The notes under the pieces were generated by a model. It was not told the origin of the DNA. It was given only the letters and a program-made list of their open reading frames with translations, and searched no databases. From contig DASPRY010000017.1 of assembly GCA_035624215.1 (NCBI GenBank), positions 1 to 37,451 on the forward strand: DNA of 37,451 nucleotides. Reading direction: 5' to 3'. Shown here in pieces: positions 23,730 through 32,012 of the stretch; the stretch's first letter is position 1; every line of letters begins with the position of its first letter. Both the position numbers and the translations under genes were made by a program. This DNA is from JAFAGX01 sp035624215. Its GTDB lineage: Bacteria > Acidobacteriota > Terriglobia > Terriglobales > Acidobacteriaceae.

Positions 23730-25343
23730 TCAGTTTTTCGCTACCAGCTGCTTGGCGTGGCTCAGTTCCGGCCGATCCGAAGTGGATCCGGCACAAACCC
23801 GCAGCAACTGAGAATAATAGGTGCTTGCTTTTTGGTTGTTGCCGGCAATCTCTGCAGCGTGAGCAGCACCGTATAAGCCGTCAAAACGATTGGGATTGAA
23901 TTTCAGGTCCGTTTCGTATTCGGCCAGCGCCTCCTGGGCACGATTCACGTCGAGCAGCATATCGGCCAGCATCTCGCGCGCCGGAATAGCCAGCGGCTCA
24001 GCTCCTTCAGCTTCTTCCGTTTCGGCAATCTTGCGTAATGCAGCCAGGGCTTGATCGTTCTTGCCTTCGGCGTGGGCCACCCAGGCTGCCGCTTCCTGAC
24101 GGTCCTGCTCGACGGCTTCCGCAAAGTATTTCTTCTTTTGGTGCAGAAGCTCTCTGTGAACGGTTTCGAGCTGCGCCATGTTTATGCGTGCCTGATCAAG
24201 ATTTCCCATTCGAGCCGCGCCGATTGCTTTCGCCCAATAAATAATCCCGTTGTCCCGGCTGTCGTCTGAGTCAGGCGGAGTCAAGCCGGCCGCATCCGAC
24301 CAGTGATGCAGTTCTAAGTCGTACCGGGCTGGGAATACGGCGAGAACGTAGACGCGTGGATCGAAGCCTAAGCCGAACATGTCCTTCATCGCGGGCATGG
24401 CTTGGACTTCCTCAATCAGCCGCTTCGCCTCGGCCTCGCGCCCGCTCTGCAGATATGCATACTGAAGAAAATCCATAGCGTGAAACTGATGGCCCTCGCC
24501 GCCCATGTGCATGGCCGCAGTTTTCCTGGTCGCGGCTATCGAGGCAAGATTGGAATCAATGTCATCCTGCCATAAACCCAGCCGGGCGAAAATGTGCGAA
24601 GGCATGTGCAATGCATGCGGAGAAGCGGGCGCAATCTTCGCGTAACGGCGAGCCGCGGGCAGCCCGAGCTGCGCCATTTGCGGGCTGTCGCAGCTGTGAA
24701 TCAAATAGTGCGCTACTCCAGGGTGCTCAGGCTCTTCCACGAACAGCTGCTCCAAAAGTGCGGCTGCCTTTTTTTCATTCGCGAAAGTCGTGTCGTGTTC
24801 TGGAGCCGATGCCAGCAGCGACAAGGCATAAAACGCCGCCGCTTCCCGATCATCCGGATGGTGCTGGTAAGCGGCTTCCATCGCCTTCGAGTAGGCGTCA
24901 GCACGGGATTGATAGCTGCGATTCTTGCGTCCGCCGTAGAAAGCATCTACCGCTGCGATGTAGCCGCGCTCGCGGTCATCGTGCGGGTGCAACGATTCGG
25001 CTTTCTTTACCTCCGCCTCCCCTTTCTTGATTGTTTTGGCATCCGGGTGGTTCCAGAGCTGATGCCAAAGGCTCATCGAAACACCCCAATGCGCCATGGC
25101 ACAGTGCGGGTCATCTTGGGCAACTTGCTGGAATTGTTTTTGCGCTTCGTCATACCAAAAGGAATGTAGCAACGCCACGCCCCGTTCAAAACTCTTCTCA
25201 ACCGCTTCTGTACAGGTGGTTGGAAAGTGTATGGTCCCCAATTCTGCCGGAGTAGGATCATCATGCTGATGACTCTGGTCATCCGCATGCACGGGAATGG
25301 ACAGGAGCAGACAAGCAGCAAGGAAGATTGAGACTTTTTTCAT
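23730..25343 (-). CDS. Secreted TPR-repeat protein
   Basis: The 537-aa protein has a signal peptide (MKKVSIFLAACLLLSIPVHA) followed by a His-rich start (DDQSHQHDD). A long array of TPR-like helical repeats follows: VEKSFERGVALLHSFWYDEA, ADAYSKAMEAAYQHHPDD, and at the end QEALAEYETDLKFNPNRFDG. Conserved motifs such as HCAMAHWGVSMSLWH and HALHMPSHIFARLGLW recur in a family of secreted bacterial TPR proteins. No catalytic motif is known, so protein binding in the periplasm is the likely role. The many His residues might bind metal, by inference only. The SD is weak before ATG 25343. Confidence 0.85.
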   Translation of the reverse strand: MKKVSIFLAACLLLSIPVHADDQSHQHDDPTPAELGTIHFPTTCTEAVEKSFERGVALLHSFWYDEAQKQFQQVAQDDPHCAMAHWGVSMSLWHQLWNHPDAKTIKKGEAEVKKAESLHPHDDRERGYIAAVDAFYGGRKNRSYQSRADAYSKAMEAAYQHHPDDREAAAFYALSLLASAPEHDTTFANEKKAAALLEQLFVEEPEHPGVAHYLIHSCDSPQMAQLGLPAARRYAKIAPASPHALHMPSHIFARLGLWQDDIDSNLASIAATRKTAAMHMGGEGHQFHAMDFLQYAYLQSGREAEAKRLIEEVQAMPAMKDMFGLGFDPRVYVLAVFPARYDLELHHWSDAAGLTPPDSDDSRDNGIIYWAKAIGAARMGNLDQARINMAQLETVHRELLHQKKKYFAEAVEQDRQEAAAWVAHAEGKNDQALAALRKIAETEEAEGAEPLAIPAREMLADMLLDVNRAQEALAEYETDLKFNPNRFDGLYGAAHAAEIAGNNQKASTYYSQLLRVCAGSTSDRPELSHAKQLVAKN

Positions 25344-25402
25344 GTGGACCCACTGGGTTGCGAGTTTAGTCTGTCACGATTGGAAGGGTCAAATTAGCTG
25401 GG

Positions 25403-25672
25403 TTACTGCAGGCGGAAGCGTTCGTTCATCAGCCGTTGCAGTCGCGGTTTGTAGAGAATGTCGTATGCCAGTTCTTTGTCCGGAAACATCGCCAGGGCCG
25501 CTCGCTTCGCCCCCGCAACCAGTTCGGAGGCTTCTTCTACGGTCAGGTTGGGATCCTGGCTGATCACCGACATGACCATGCTGATCATGACTTGCAGTCG
25601 CCGTATTTGCCGGGCCTCTTGTTCTTTTTCATTTAGGTTGCGGGATTGCCCAGCCGGGTCCGGACTTTTCAT
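25403..25672 (-). CDS. 89-aa helical protein of unknown function
   Basis: A charged N-terminus (residues 1-25) leads into helices QIRRLQVMISMVMSVISQDP, TVEEASELVAGAKRAALAMF and ELAYDILYKPRLQRLMNERF. There are no cysteines, signal peptide or membrane segment. The tail (FDKEL-type, then YKPRLQRLMNERFRL) looks conserved and basic. It lies 59 bases upstream of the secreted TPR gene on the same strand and may be cotranscribed. ATG 25672 follows a weak GGGGA. Coding is likely from the composition; function is unknown. Confidence 0.65.
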   Translation of the reverse strand: MKSPDPAGQSRNLNEKEQEARQIRRLQVMISMVMSVISQDPNLTVEEASELVAGAKRAALAMFPDKELAYDILYKPRLQRLMNERFRLQ

Positions 25673-25991
25673 CGGTTCCCCACTTGATGCTGCCTAGAAA
25701 TTAGATGTTCCGTGATACCTGAGCGTTGCGCTCGCATGCTGCAGGTATTCTGGGGGCAATTCTGCAGGAACGCAATGGCATCTCCGGTGTAAGACTTCGG
25801 TTACCTAAAACTCAGGCCTCGGGTTTCGTGCCCGGCTTTTGACCGCCAGATCTTGACTACGCAGTTGATAACCCATGCCGAGATAAAGACCTGCGGGTCA
25901 AGAAGTGCGGGAAGCATTTGCGAATCTGCGAAACAATATTGGGCGACCAAGGTTAGAATCATCATGGTGGGCAACCCACACGGAGGCAGGT
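25673..25991. other. Divergent intergenic region between the 89-aa gene and the second DUF2007 gene
   Basis: No ORF, tRNA or long repeat is seen in 319 bases. Small hairpins are possible (GAGCG-TTG-CGCTC and GACC-TGCG-GGTC). TAGAAT at 25954-25959 could be a -10 box for the DUF2007 gene, without a matching -35. Confidence 0.3.
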
Positions 25992-26306
25992 ATGGCGAAT
26001 TCCGGTTCCGCACAGCGAAACGAACGTCCCAATCCCAACGAGAAGCTGGTGCGAGTTTTTGACACCGAACAGGAATCGGAAGCCATGGTAGTGCGAGGAC
26101 TCCTGGAATCCGCCGGAATCGATTGCGACGTGACCGCGTTAGATGCCCCGCAGGACATCTTGCCGGGCGTGGGCGGCACAGTCATCCTGGTGCGCGAAGA
26201 GGATGCTGAGCAGGCACGCCGAGTTATCCAAGAATACCGACGGTCACCAAGCGATCTTGAAACTGCTGAGATTAATGCCGTCGAAGAGCCGCCAGATCAG
26301 GAGTAA
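25992..26306 (+). CDS. DUF2007 signal-transducing-like protein
   Basis: The 104-aa protein is a single DUF2007 domain: LVRVFDTEQESEAMVVRGLL, ESAGIDCDV and TVILVREEDAEQARRVIQEY. It parallels residues 20-90 of the protein at 4356 (ESAGIDC against ESAGIEC) but lacks the zinc ribbon. The GGAGG at 25982-25986 before ATG 25992 fixes the start. A polar acidic tail (AEINAVEEPPDQE) ends the protein. Its last 35 bases overlap the 3' end of comEC on the other strand. Confidence 0.85.
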   Translation: MANSGSAQRNERPNPNEKLVRVFDTEQESEAMVVRGLLESAGIDCDVTALDAPQDILPGVGGTVILVREEDAEQARRVIQEYRRSPSDLETAEINAVEEPPDQE

Positions 26307-27735
26307 CGGTGCGGCCGTCCAGGTAGAAACTGACAGCACCATCAAGGTCGGTCCGATAGGTCGAGACGTGCGCTTGTTGCAGCCGTTCCAACACCTCTCG
26401 ACGCGGATGTCCGTAAACGTTGCGAGCCCCAACGGAGATCACGGCATACCGGGGATGCACCGCCGCCAAGAGCTCCGGAATAGTGGACGTTGCGCTGCCA
26501 TGATGTGCAACTTTGAGTAGATCAGCGGCTGGCTGTTCGTCTGCAATCCGGCGCTCGACTGCCTTTTCCGCATCTCCTTCCAGCAGCGCCGTGGTTTCGC
26601 CGCGAGTCACGCGCATTACCAGAGAATCATCGTTCGCCTTCCGGCTCTCAGTTCCCGCGTCCGCGGCAGGCGCTAATACGCCGAACTTAAGGCCTCCCAT
26701 CTCAAAACAATCCCCCGCCTGGTGAACGACTACGGAGACTCCGAGCTCCTTGGCTTCTCGCAAGAGGGATTCCAGTTCGGAGTTTATCGGACCCACACCT
26801 AGCCACAACACTCGCGGATGAAAGTTGGCGAGAATTGCCCTCATGCCACCAATGTGGTCGGCATGAGGATGCGTGACCGCGACCGCGTCCAGATGTTGAA
26901 ATTTCCGCGACCACAGGTATGGCGACACGACGTCTTCGCCGATATCGAGTTCTGAGTGCATCCAATGCGGAATTCCTCCAGCATCTACCAACAGCGTTTG
27001 CCCCTGGGGTGAAACCAGCAGAATCGAATCACCCTGACCAACATCGATCGAGGTGACCTCAAGCACATTGGGACGCACCTGCGGACGCGGTGGAATAAAG
27101 CAGATCCATAGAGCGCTCCCCACTAAGGCAGCCAAGCCAAAGGCCGCCAACATCCGCCGTCGCCGTGCAAGAATCATCGCCAGCACCAGGCTTGCAGAAG
27201 CCATTACCATGACCCAAACGTCCGGCGTGGCAACCCGGGTATCCGCAATCTTCAGTCGGCCCAGCCAGTGAACTGATCCGGCCATGGCTTGCAGACATAA
27301 TCCTGCGACCAACGCAGGACCTTTCGCCAGGCTGAACCAGAAATAGCTCAGGCCGATCGCCAGCAACGCCGCTATTAATGCAATCTCAGTGAGAGGGACA
27401 GCCAAAATATTCGCGGGCAAAGATATGAGAGTGGCGCGGTGAAAGTAATAGGCCATTGGCAGCGCAAACCCAAACTGCAACATGGCCGAGATCACAAGAA
27501 ACTCGGAACCGAGGACCGCAACCTGTACTGCAGTCGCAGGTATCAGTAGAGAAAGCTGTGCACCCGCAAATCTTTGCAGCCGCCCTGCAATCATTCGCAA
27601 GTCCAGCCGAAACTGCACAAGCGTAGGAGCCAGAGCGAAATCGTAAGAGGAGCTGCCAAGATTCCTGGCAGCAGAGGCGAATGGATGTATAGTACGTTGC
27701 GCAAGTGGCGTACCGATGGCCGCAATGATTAGCAC
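26272..27735 (-). CDS. comEC: ComEC/Rec2, C-terminal part (channel end and metallo-beta-lactamase domain) after an in-frame amber
   Basis: ComEC forms the inner-membrane channel for single-stranded DNA uptake. This part holds the last membrane helices (residues about 75-210) and a C-terminal metallo-beta-lactamase-like domain: TSIDVGQGDSILLV, AVTHPHADHIGGM with its metal-binding His/Asp, DGSLVMRV-type strand and LKVAHHGSATS. It is in the same frame as the upstream part and is separated from it only by a TAG at 27753-27751 and five more codons. The GTG at 27735 is the first restart codon, but a product starting there would lack the N-terminal half of the channel. Best read as the distal half of one broken gene. 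Confidence 0.85.
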   Translation of the reverse strand: MLIIAAIGTPLAQRTIHPFASAARNLGSSSYDFALAPTLVQFRLDLRMIAGRLQRFAGAQLSLLIPATAVQVAVLGSEFLVISAMLQFGFALPMAYYFHRATLISLPANILAVPLTEIALIAALLAIGLSYFWFSLAKGPALVAGLCLQAMAGSVHWLGRLKIADTRVATPDVWVMVMASASLVLAMILARRRRMLAAFGLAALVGSALWICFIPPRPQVRPNVLEVTSIDVGQGDSILLVSPQGQTLLVDAGGIPHWMHSELDIGEDVVSPYLWSRKFQHLDAVAVTHPHADHIGGMRAILANFHPRVLWLGVGPINSELESLLREAKELGVSVVVHQAGDCFEMGGLKFGVLAPAADAGTESRKANDDSLVMRVTRGETTALLEGDAEKAVERRIADEQPAADLLKVAHHGSATSTIPELLAAVHPRYAVISVGARNVYGHPRREVLERLQQAHVSTYRTDLDGAVSFYLDGRTVTPDLAALRRH

Positions 27736-27750
27736 GCACAGAAAGCTGAG

Positions 27751-27753
27751 CTA
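27751..27753 (-). other. In-frame TAG splitting comEC
   Basis: The minus strand reads GCG AGT TTC TAG CTC AGC TTT CTG, that is ASF-stop-LSFL. ComEC proteins have FQLSF here, so CAG has become TAG through one C-to-T change. The frame continues open on both sides for 371 and 492 codons. Confidence 0.85.
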
Positions 27754-28866
27754 GAAACTCGCTCCAAATAGCGCATCCGGGTTAACCAACAGTAGCGCCA
27801 GTCCGGCAGCCGCGATGGTGTTGAGGACTGCTCTGCTCCGGTACAGCACTTTGGCGCAAAGGTAGAGAATCAGCATCAACGTGGCTCGCCACACTGGCGT
27901 GCCAACATCGGTCAAAACGGCATATGAAAGCGTCAATAAGACAGTGATTAGGGAGGAAGCAAGCGCATTCACACGAAGCCGGCGTAACAGCCAAAAGCTC
28001 GCCATCGCCAGGATCCCTACCTTAAGTCCGGAAATTACCAGCACGTGGTAAGTACCGGTACGTTGAAAGTCTGTGAGCAGATCACGGGCGACGAAAGTGT
28101 TATCGCCGACGAGCATTGCATCCATCAGCGCGGCTTGCGGTCCCGGCCACAGGCGCTGAATTCGCTCCACGATGCTGCGGTAGATTCTTGTCCGCCAGAG
28201 CTCGGGGCGGCTGCCGGAAAAACCGGACAGTATTTCTACGTTCTCGGCTTTCGTCGATCCCAGCAACGAAATACCCGTGCCCGCCAGGTAGCCTTCGTAA
28301 TCGAAGCTGCCAGGATTACGAAAATTGCGTGGCTTCGACAGCTTGGTTGGAAAGCGAAGTCTGTCGCCGTAGTGGAGACGGACCGAATCTGGATTCTGTG
28401 CATCCGGCTTGCTGTAAACGGTAATGCGAATACGGATAGGAGCAGCAGACTGCCTGCTCTCTGAGGTTATCTGTTCCGTTTCGATGTCCAGCGTTTGCTG
28501 AATTTCGTTCTTCGCCCGGCTGCGCGGATCACCTTCACGCCGCACATGGCCCGTAATTACAACATCCTGCCCTTGGGCGAACCCGGCAAGCTCTGGACTT
28601 CGAGTCGCGACGGTTGGGCGCACCTGAATAACGAGAATTCCAATAACAAAGAGAACACAGCAACCTGCTAGAAAGGAACTGCGGAGGCGTCGGCGACACA
28701 GGCAAGCGGTTGCTGCGCCGAACACCATCGTCGCAACCAACCACCACAAGAACGGTCGCCACAGATAACGCCCGAGGTTAATACCCGCGGCGTAAGCGAG
28801 GAATGCCCATAACAAGGGCGCCCGGGAGGCAGTTCTCTGCGGCAGCGCGGCTGACTCGGAATTCAC
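27751..28866 (-). CDS. comEC: ComEC/Rec2, N-terminal part ending at the amber codon
   Basis: The 371-aa part contains N-terminal membrane helices (about 17-80), the DUF4131/OB-fold region (about 85-200, VVITGHVRREGDPRS), and the start of the competence domain. That domain shows ALMDAMLVGDNTFVARDLL, the hallmark region HVLVISGLKVGILA and further helices. The usual His in the GLHVG motif is Lys here. It ends abruptly at ALFGASF, where family members continue QLSF. Together with the 26272 part, the two would make an 864-codon gene, a normal ComEC length. ATG 28866 is supported by the conserved layout. rlmD lies 132 bases upstream. Confidence 0.85.
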   Translation of the reverse strand: MNSESAALPQRTASRAPLLWAFLAYAAGINLGRYLWRPFLWWLVATMVFGAATACLCRRRLRSSFLAGCCVLFVIGILVIQVRPTVATRSPELAGFAQGQDVVITGHVRREGDPRSRAKNEIQQTLDIETEQITSESRQSAAPIRIRITVYSKPDAQNPDSVRLHYGDRLRFPTKLSKPRNFRNPGSFDYEGYLAGTGISLLGSTKAENVEILSGFSGSRPELWRTRIYRSIVERIQRLWPGPQAALMDAMLVGDNTFVARDLLTDFQRTGTYHVLVISGLKVGILAMASFWLLRRLRVNALASSLITVLLTLSYAVLTDVGTPVWRATLMLILYLCAKVLYRSRAVLNTIAAAGLALLLVNPDALFGASF

Positions 28867-28998
28867 AGCCTACATGGCCCGTTCCGACAATACTGCGAAA
28901 GGCAAAAATCAGGAGCGCCCTCTCACCTTGCCACCGTTCCCAGTCCCCATCAGCACGATTGAGGTACGCCCCTGTTTAAAGCAGCCGTTTTTATTTCA

Positions 28999-30300
28999 CT
29001 AAGTTGACCTGACCAGTTCGAACACGCTTTCTATATGAAAGGTCTGAGGGAAGAGGTCCACCACGTGGGCTCGCTGGATGTGATATCCAGCTTTTAGCAG
29101 ACCTGCGAGGTCACGGGAAAGGGTTGCCGGATCACACGAAACGTATGTAATCTGACTCGCTCCCAATTCTCTCAGGCTGCGGACCACCACTTCCCCCAGC
29201 CCACTTCTAGGTGGATCCACGACGACCAGATCGGGCCGCAGTTTACGGCCCTTTTCCCTTAGGAACTGATCGCTACTCGCATGGACCGCGCCTACGTTCG
29301 GTTTTGCATTGTAGAGAAGGTCAGAATAGGCAGTCGGTGACGATTCAACGGCAATTACCTGTGCAAAATTCGCCGACAGCGCCAGCGAAAACAGTCCCAC
29401 GCCCGCATACAAATCGAGCGCCAGATCTCCAGAGTGCTTCCTTGCGACGATATTCGTCAGTTCGTCAGTCAGGTATCGGTTGACCTGAAAGAAGGCGCCT
29501 GCACTCACTCGAAACGAGTGGAACCGCGTGTTGTACACGAGTTGTGGAGCGCCGCAGATTGCAAGCTGCTCCAGTTCCGCGTTGTCACCTCGGATACCGC
29601 GCCTAAAAAAAACGACACCGGCAGCCTGCGAAAGAACTCTTTTCACCGTTTCGGCAATTGCCGGTGCTGTTTCCGACGTGATCTCCCGAGCACCCTCAAC
29701 GTTCACAAGGAGTTGTTCATCTTCAGCGTTGGCGAATAATTCGATTTCCTGAATTTCACGAGGCAGATTGCCTGCGCGTCCGGCTTGCCACAAATCAGCA
29801 ATCGCTCGATTGATCAGTTGCGAACTGATGGGGCAGTGCTCTATCGGAAGCAGCTGGTGTGAATTGAATTGGTAGTAACCGAGGGCAAATTCCGGTTCTG
29901 CCTGAACCTTCAGCCGAGCGCGGTTGCGGTAAGTCCAGGGAGGTGACGGATGAATGAGCAGTTCACTATCCAGCTCAATCTTAGCTATCCGGTGCAGATT
30001 CTCTTTCAAAATGGCGGCTTTGATATCGAGTTGATGTTCGTAACTTGCGTGCTGGTAATGACAACCCCCGCAGGACTGGAAGTAAGGACACTGCGGAGCA
30101 ACGCGATAAGAAGAAGGTTGCAGCACCTCTTCGGTCCGCGCCCGGGCAAATCCGCGCTTCTCTTCGATCAGCGAAGCTTCGATCTTCTCGCCCTGCAAAA
30201 CGAAGGGCACGAATACAGCTTTGCCGCGTCCGTGTTCATTGGCAGGCAGGCGCGCAAGCCCGTCGCCGCCGTAAACGAGTTTTTCTATGGTGAGGAGCAA
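28999..30300 (-). CDS. rlmD: 23S rRNA (uracil-1939-C5)-methyltransferase RlmD/RumA family
   Basis: SAM-dependent m5U methyltransferase with a TRAM domain (LTIEKLVYGGDGLAR, about 3-60). A 4Fe-4S cluster is formed by Cys71, Cys77, Cys80 and Cys156 (QCPYFQSCGGC, IEHCPIS). A class I SAM-binding domain follows (LDLYAGVGLFSLAL, VVVDPPRSGLGE). The catalytic Cys389 lies in VSCDPATLSRDL, at the same number as in E. coli RumA, and HIESVFEL ends the protein. The 433-aa length is typical. Whether the target is U1939 or another rRNA uracil cannot be told. TTG 30300 is the only usable start, since an in-frame TAG lies four codons upstream. Confidence 0.92.
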   Translation of the reverse strand: MLLTIEKLVYGGDGLARLPANEHGRGKAVFVPFVLQGEKIEASLIEEKRGFARARTEEVLQPSSYRVAPQCPYFQSCGGCHYQHASYEHQLDIKAAILKENLHRIAKIELDSELLIHPSPPWTYRNRARLKVQAEPEFALGYYQFNSHQLLPIEHCPISSQLINRAIADLWQAGRAGNLPREIQEIELFANAEDEQLLVNVEGAREITSETAPAIAETVKRVLSQAAGVVFFRRGIRGDNAELEQLAICGAPQLVYNTRFHSFRVSAGAFFQVNRYLTDELTNIVARKHSGDLALDLYAGVGLFSLALSANFAQVIAVESSPTAYSDLLYNAKPNVGAVHASSDQFLREKGRKLRPDLVVVDPPRSGLGEVVVRSLRELGASQITYVSCDPATLSRDLAGLLKAGYHIQRAHVVDLFPQTFHIESVFELVRST

Positions 30301-30336
30301 ACAACGATTCTAATCACAGTTGGGAAAAGGGCGGGG

Positions 30337-31050
30337 TTACATGTAGAACAAGCTTAGCCGGGGCAAATCATATTTTTCCAGTACCCGCTTGCGCACATAC
30401 TGCTTCTGAAGTTGCTCAATCTGCGCAGCAGGCATCTTGCTGCGGTAGCGGGCCAATTCGCGGTCAGCCTCAGCGCGCACCTGAACGATGTCAGCATCAG
30501 GAGTCATCGCCAGCACAACGGCAAATAGCTTCTCTTCGGCTACCGTAAGTCTCCGCTCCAGGTCCTCCAGCGGCGGCAAAGTGCTCGCCAACTCGATCTC
30601 AGCTGCAATGTCGCGAAGCGTAGCAGCCGTTTCGTTAGCCAGCAGAGAAACTGAAAATCCGGTCTTCTCGGGGAGCCTCGCAGCTTCCAGTTGCCCCGCA
30701 CAGCGGCGAACAAAGGCAGCTATTTCGCCGCTTTGGAAGCCGGCGGCCTTTTCGGGCATTTGCCTCTCACTGCCGACTGCAGCCTCTTTCATCTCCTCGG
30801 CCGCGGCCAGTACCTCTTGGGCGCAAAATCCCAGACTGTTCACCTTTCGAGTTTTAGAAGGCCGCCGCTCGTAATGTTCGAAGGTAGTGTCAATCCCGCG
30901 CAGCACAGCCGCCAGGGGTATTCCTGCATCCTTCCAGACCTCAATGAGGGCCCAATCGAGAGTTGAGACTCGCACCAGCGGCCCACCGAGACGCTGCCGA
31001 AAATGTTCTTCGATTTCCGTGAAGTAGTTGAAGTAGTTTTCCACGACCAC
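30337..31050 (-). CDS. 237-aa protein of unknown function, coupled to coaX
   Basis: The N-terminal part (about 1-90) is rich in aromatics and looks like a compact helical domain: YFNYFTEIEEHFRQRLGG, LDWALIEVWKDAGIPLAAVL, RGIDTTFEHYERRPSK, VNSLGFCAQEVLAA. The rest (about 100-237) is helical and charged, with coiled-coil character (PLEDLERRLTVAEEKLFAVV, ADRELARYRSKMPAAQIEQL). It has no signal, membrane segment or known catalytic motif. GTG 31050 shares its G with the coaX stop (TAGTG), so translation is coupled. Its place between coaX and rlmD suggests a housekeeping or translation-linked role, by context only. Confidence 0.75.
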   Translation of the reverse strand: MVVENYFNYFTEIEEHFRQRLGGPLVRVSTLDWALIEVWKDAGIPLAAVLRGIDTTFEHYERRPSKTRKVNSLGFCAQEVLAAAEEMKEAAVGSERQMPEKAAGFQSGEIAAFVRRCAGQLEAARLPEKTGFSVSLLANETAATLRDIAAEIELASTLPPLEDLERRLTVAEEKLFAVVLAMTPDADIVQVRAEADRELARYRSKMPAAQIEQLQKQYVRKRVLEKYDLPRLSLFYM

Positions 31051-31958
31051 TAACGGGCTTTCCTGGCAGAAGAAGATTTTGCCGAGGACCAGTTCGATGA
31101 ATGGGTTTGGCCACCGCCACCTGCTTCCCGGCTAGACGTTGTCACATTCCTTTCCCAGATGATGCGCAACCCTTCCAGAGTAAGGAAGTCATCAATGTGC
31201 TTGATGTATTTCGAGCTTCCACCGATCAGTGAAGCCAGGCCGCCTGTCGCGACCACATTTGTCTTTTCTCCCATCTCGGCAAGCAGGAGTTCAATAATGC
31301 CATCGACCAGCGCCAGGTAGCCGTAATAAAGTCCCGACTGCAGACTGCCCACCGTGTTTGTGCCGATAATCTTTGCCGGTTTGCGGATATCCACGCGCGG
31401 CAGGCGGGCTGTACGTTCAAATAACGCATCCGCTGAAATGCCAATCCCTGGACATATGACGCCGCCCTGGTATTCTCCTTTCGCAGTCACGCAATCGAAG
31501 GTTGTCGCCGTGCCGAAGTCAACCGAAATCACCGGACCGCCATATTTCTCGAAGGCCGCGACCGAATTCACGATGCGGTCCGCGCCAACTTCAGCCGGAT
31601 TCTCATACAGCACCGGCATCCCGGTTTTCACCCCCGGCCCGACGAAGAGCGGCTTGGTACTGAAATAACGTTCACAGACTTGGCGCAGGGTGGAGTCGAG
31701 CGGTGGAACCACTGACGAAATGACGATGCCATGGATTCCCTTTACTTCCAGACTGTCCATAGCAAAAAGATTTCTGAACTGCACGCCGTACTCATCCACG
31801 GTTTGGGTCGCGATTGTGGCAACGCGCCAGTTCGCGACCAGCAACTCATAACGGTCAGAGGCTTCGCGTTCGCTGTTCTTGCTGGCATCCACTTTCGCAA
31901 CTCTCGCGAAGACTCCCAGCACCGTATTCGTGTTGCCGACGTCAAGAACTAGAAGCAC
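31050..31958 (-). CDS. coaX: Type III pantothenate kinase CoaX
   Basis: CoaX phosphorylates pantothenate in the first step of coenzyme A synthesis. The 302-aa protein shows the ASKHA-fold signatures LLVLDVGNTNTVLG at the start, GADRIVNSVAA (near 125) and VISVDFGTATTFDCV (near 145), then GGVICPGIGIS and NVVATGGLASLI. The C-terminus has an extra Ser/Gly/Arg-rich tail (about 275-302). The start is GTG 31958, fixed by the conserved first strand. It follows birA by 54 bases and overlaps the next gene by one base. In several phyla coaX sits beside birA, as here. Confidence 0.95.
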   Translation of the reverse strand: MLLVLDVGNTNTVLGVFARVAKVDASKNSEREASDRYELLVANWRVATIATQTVDEYGVQFRNLFAMDSLEVKGIHGIVISSVVPPLDSTLRQVCERYFSTKPLFVGPGVKTGMPVLYENPAEVGADRIVNSVAAFEKYGGPVISVDFGTATTFDCVTAKGEYQGGVICPGIGISADALFERTARLPRVDIRKPAKIIGTNTVGSLQSGLYYGYLALVDGIIELLLAEMGEKTNVVATGGLASLIGGSSKYIKHIDDFLTLEGLRIIWERNVTTSSREAGGGGQTHSSNWSSAKSSSARKAR

Positions 31959-32012
31959 TTGAGATCACGCATAGACAACCGTGAGAAAAGGCAAAGGAGC
32001 TGTCCGCAAAGC

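Noticed and set aside
28874..29002. 42-aa plus-strand ORF between comEC and rlmD
   Set aside because: It has no SD, and its Pro-rich, patternless sequence looks like chance; it also runs into rlmD on the other strand.
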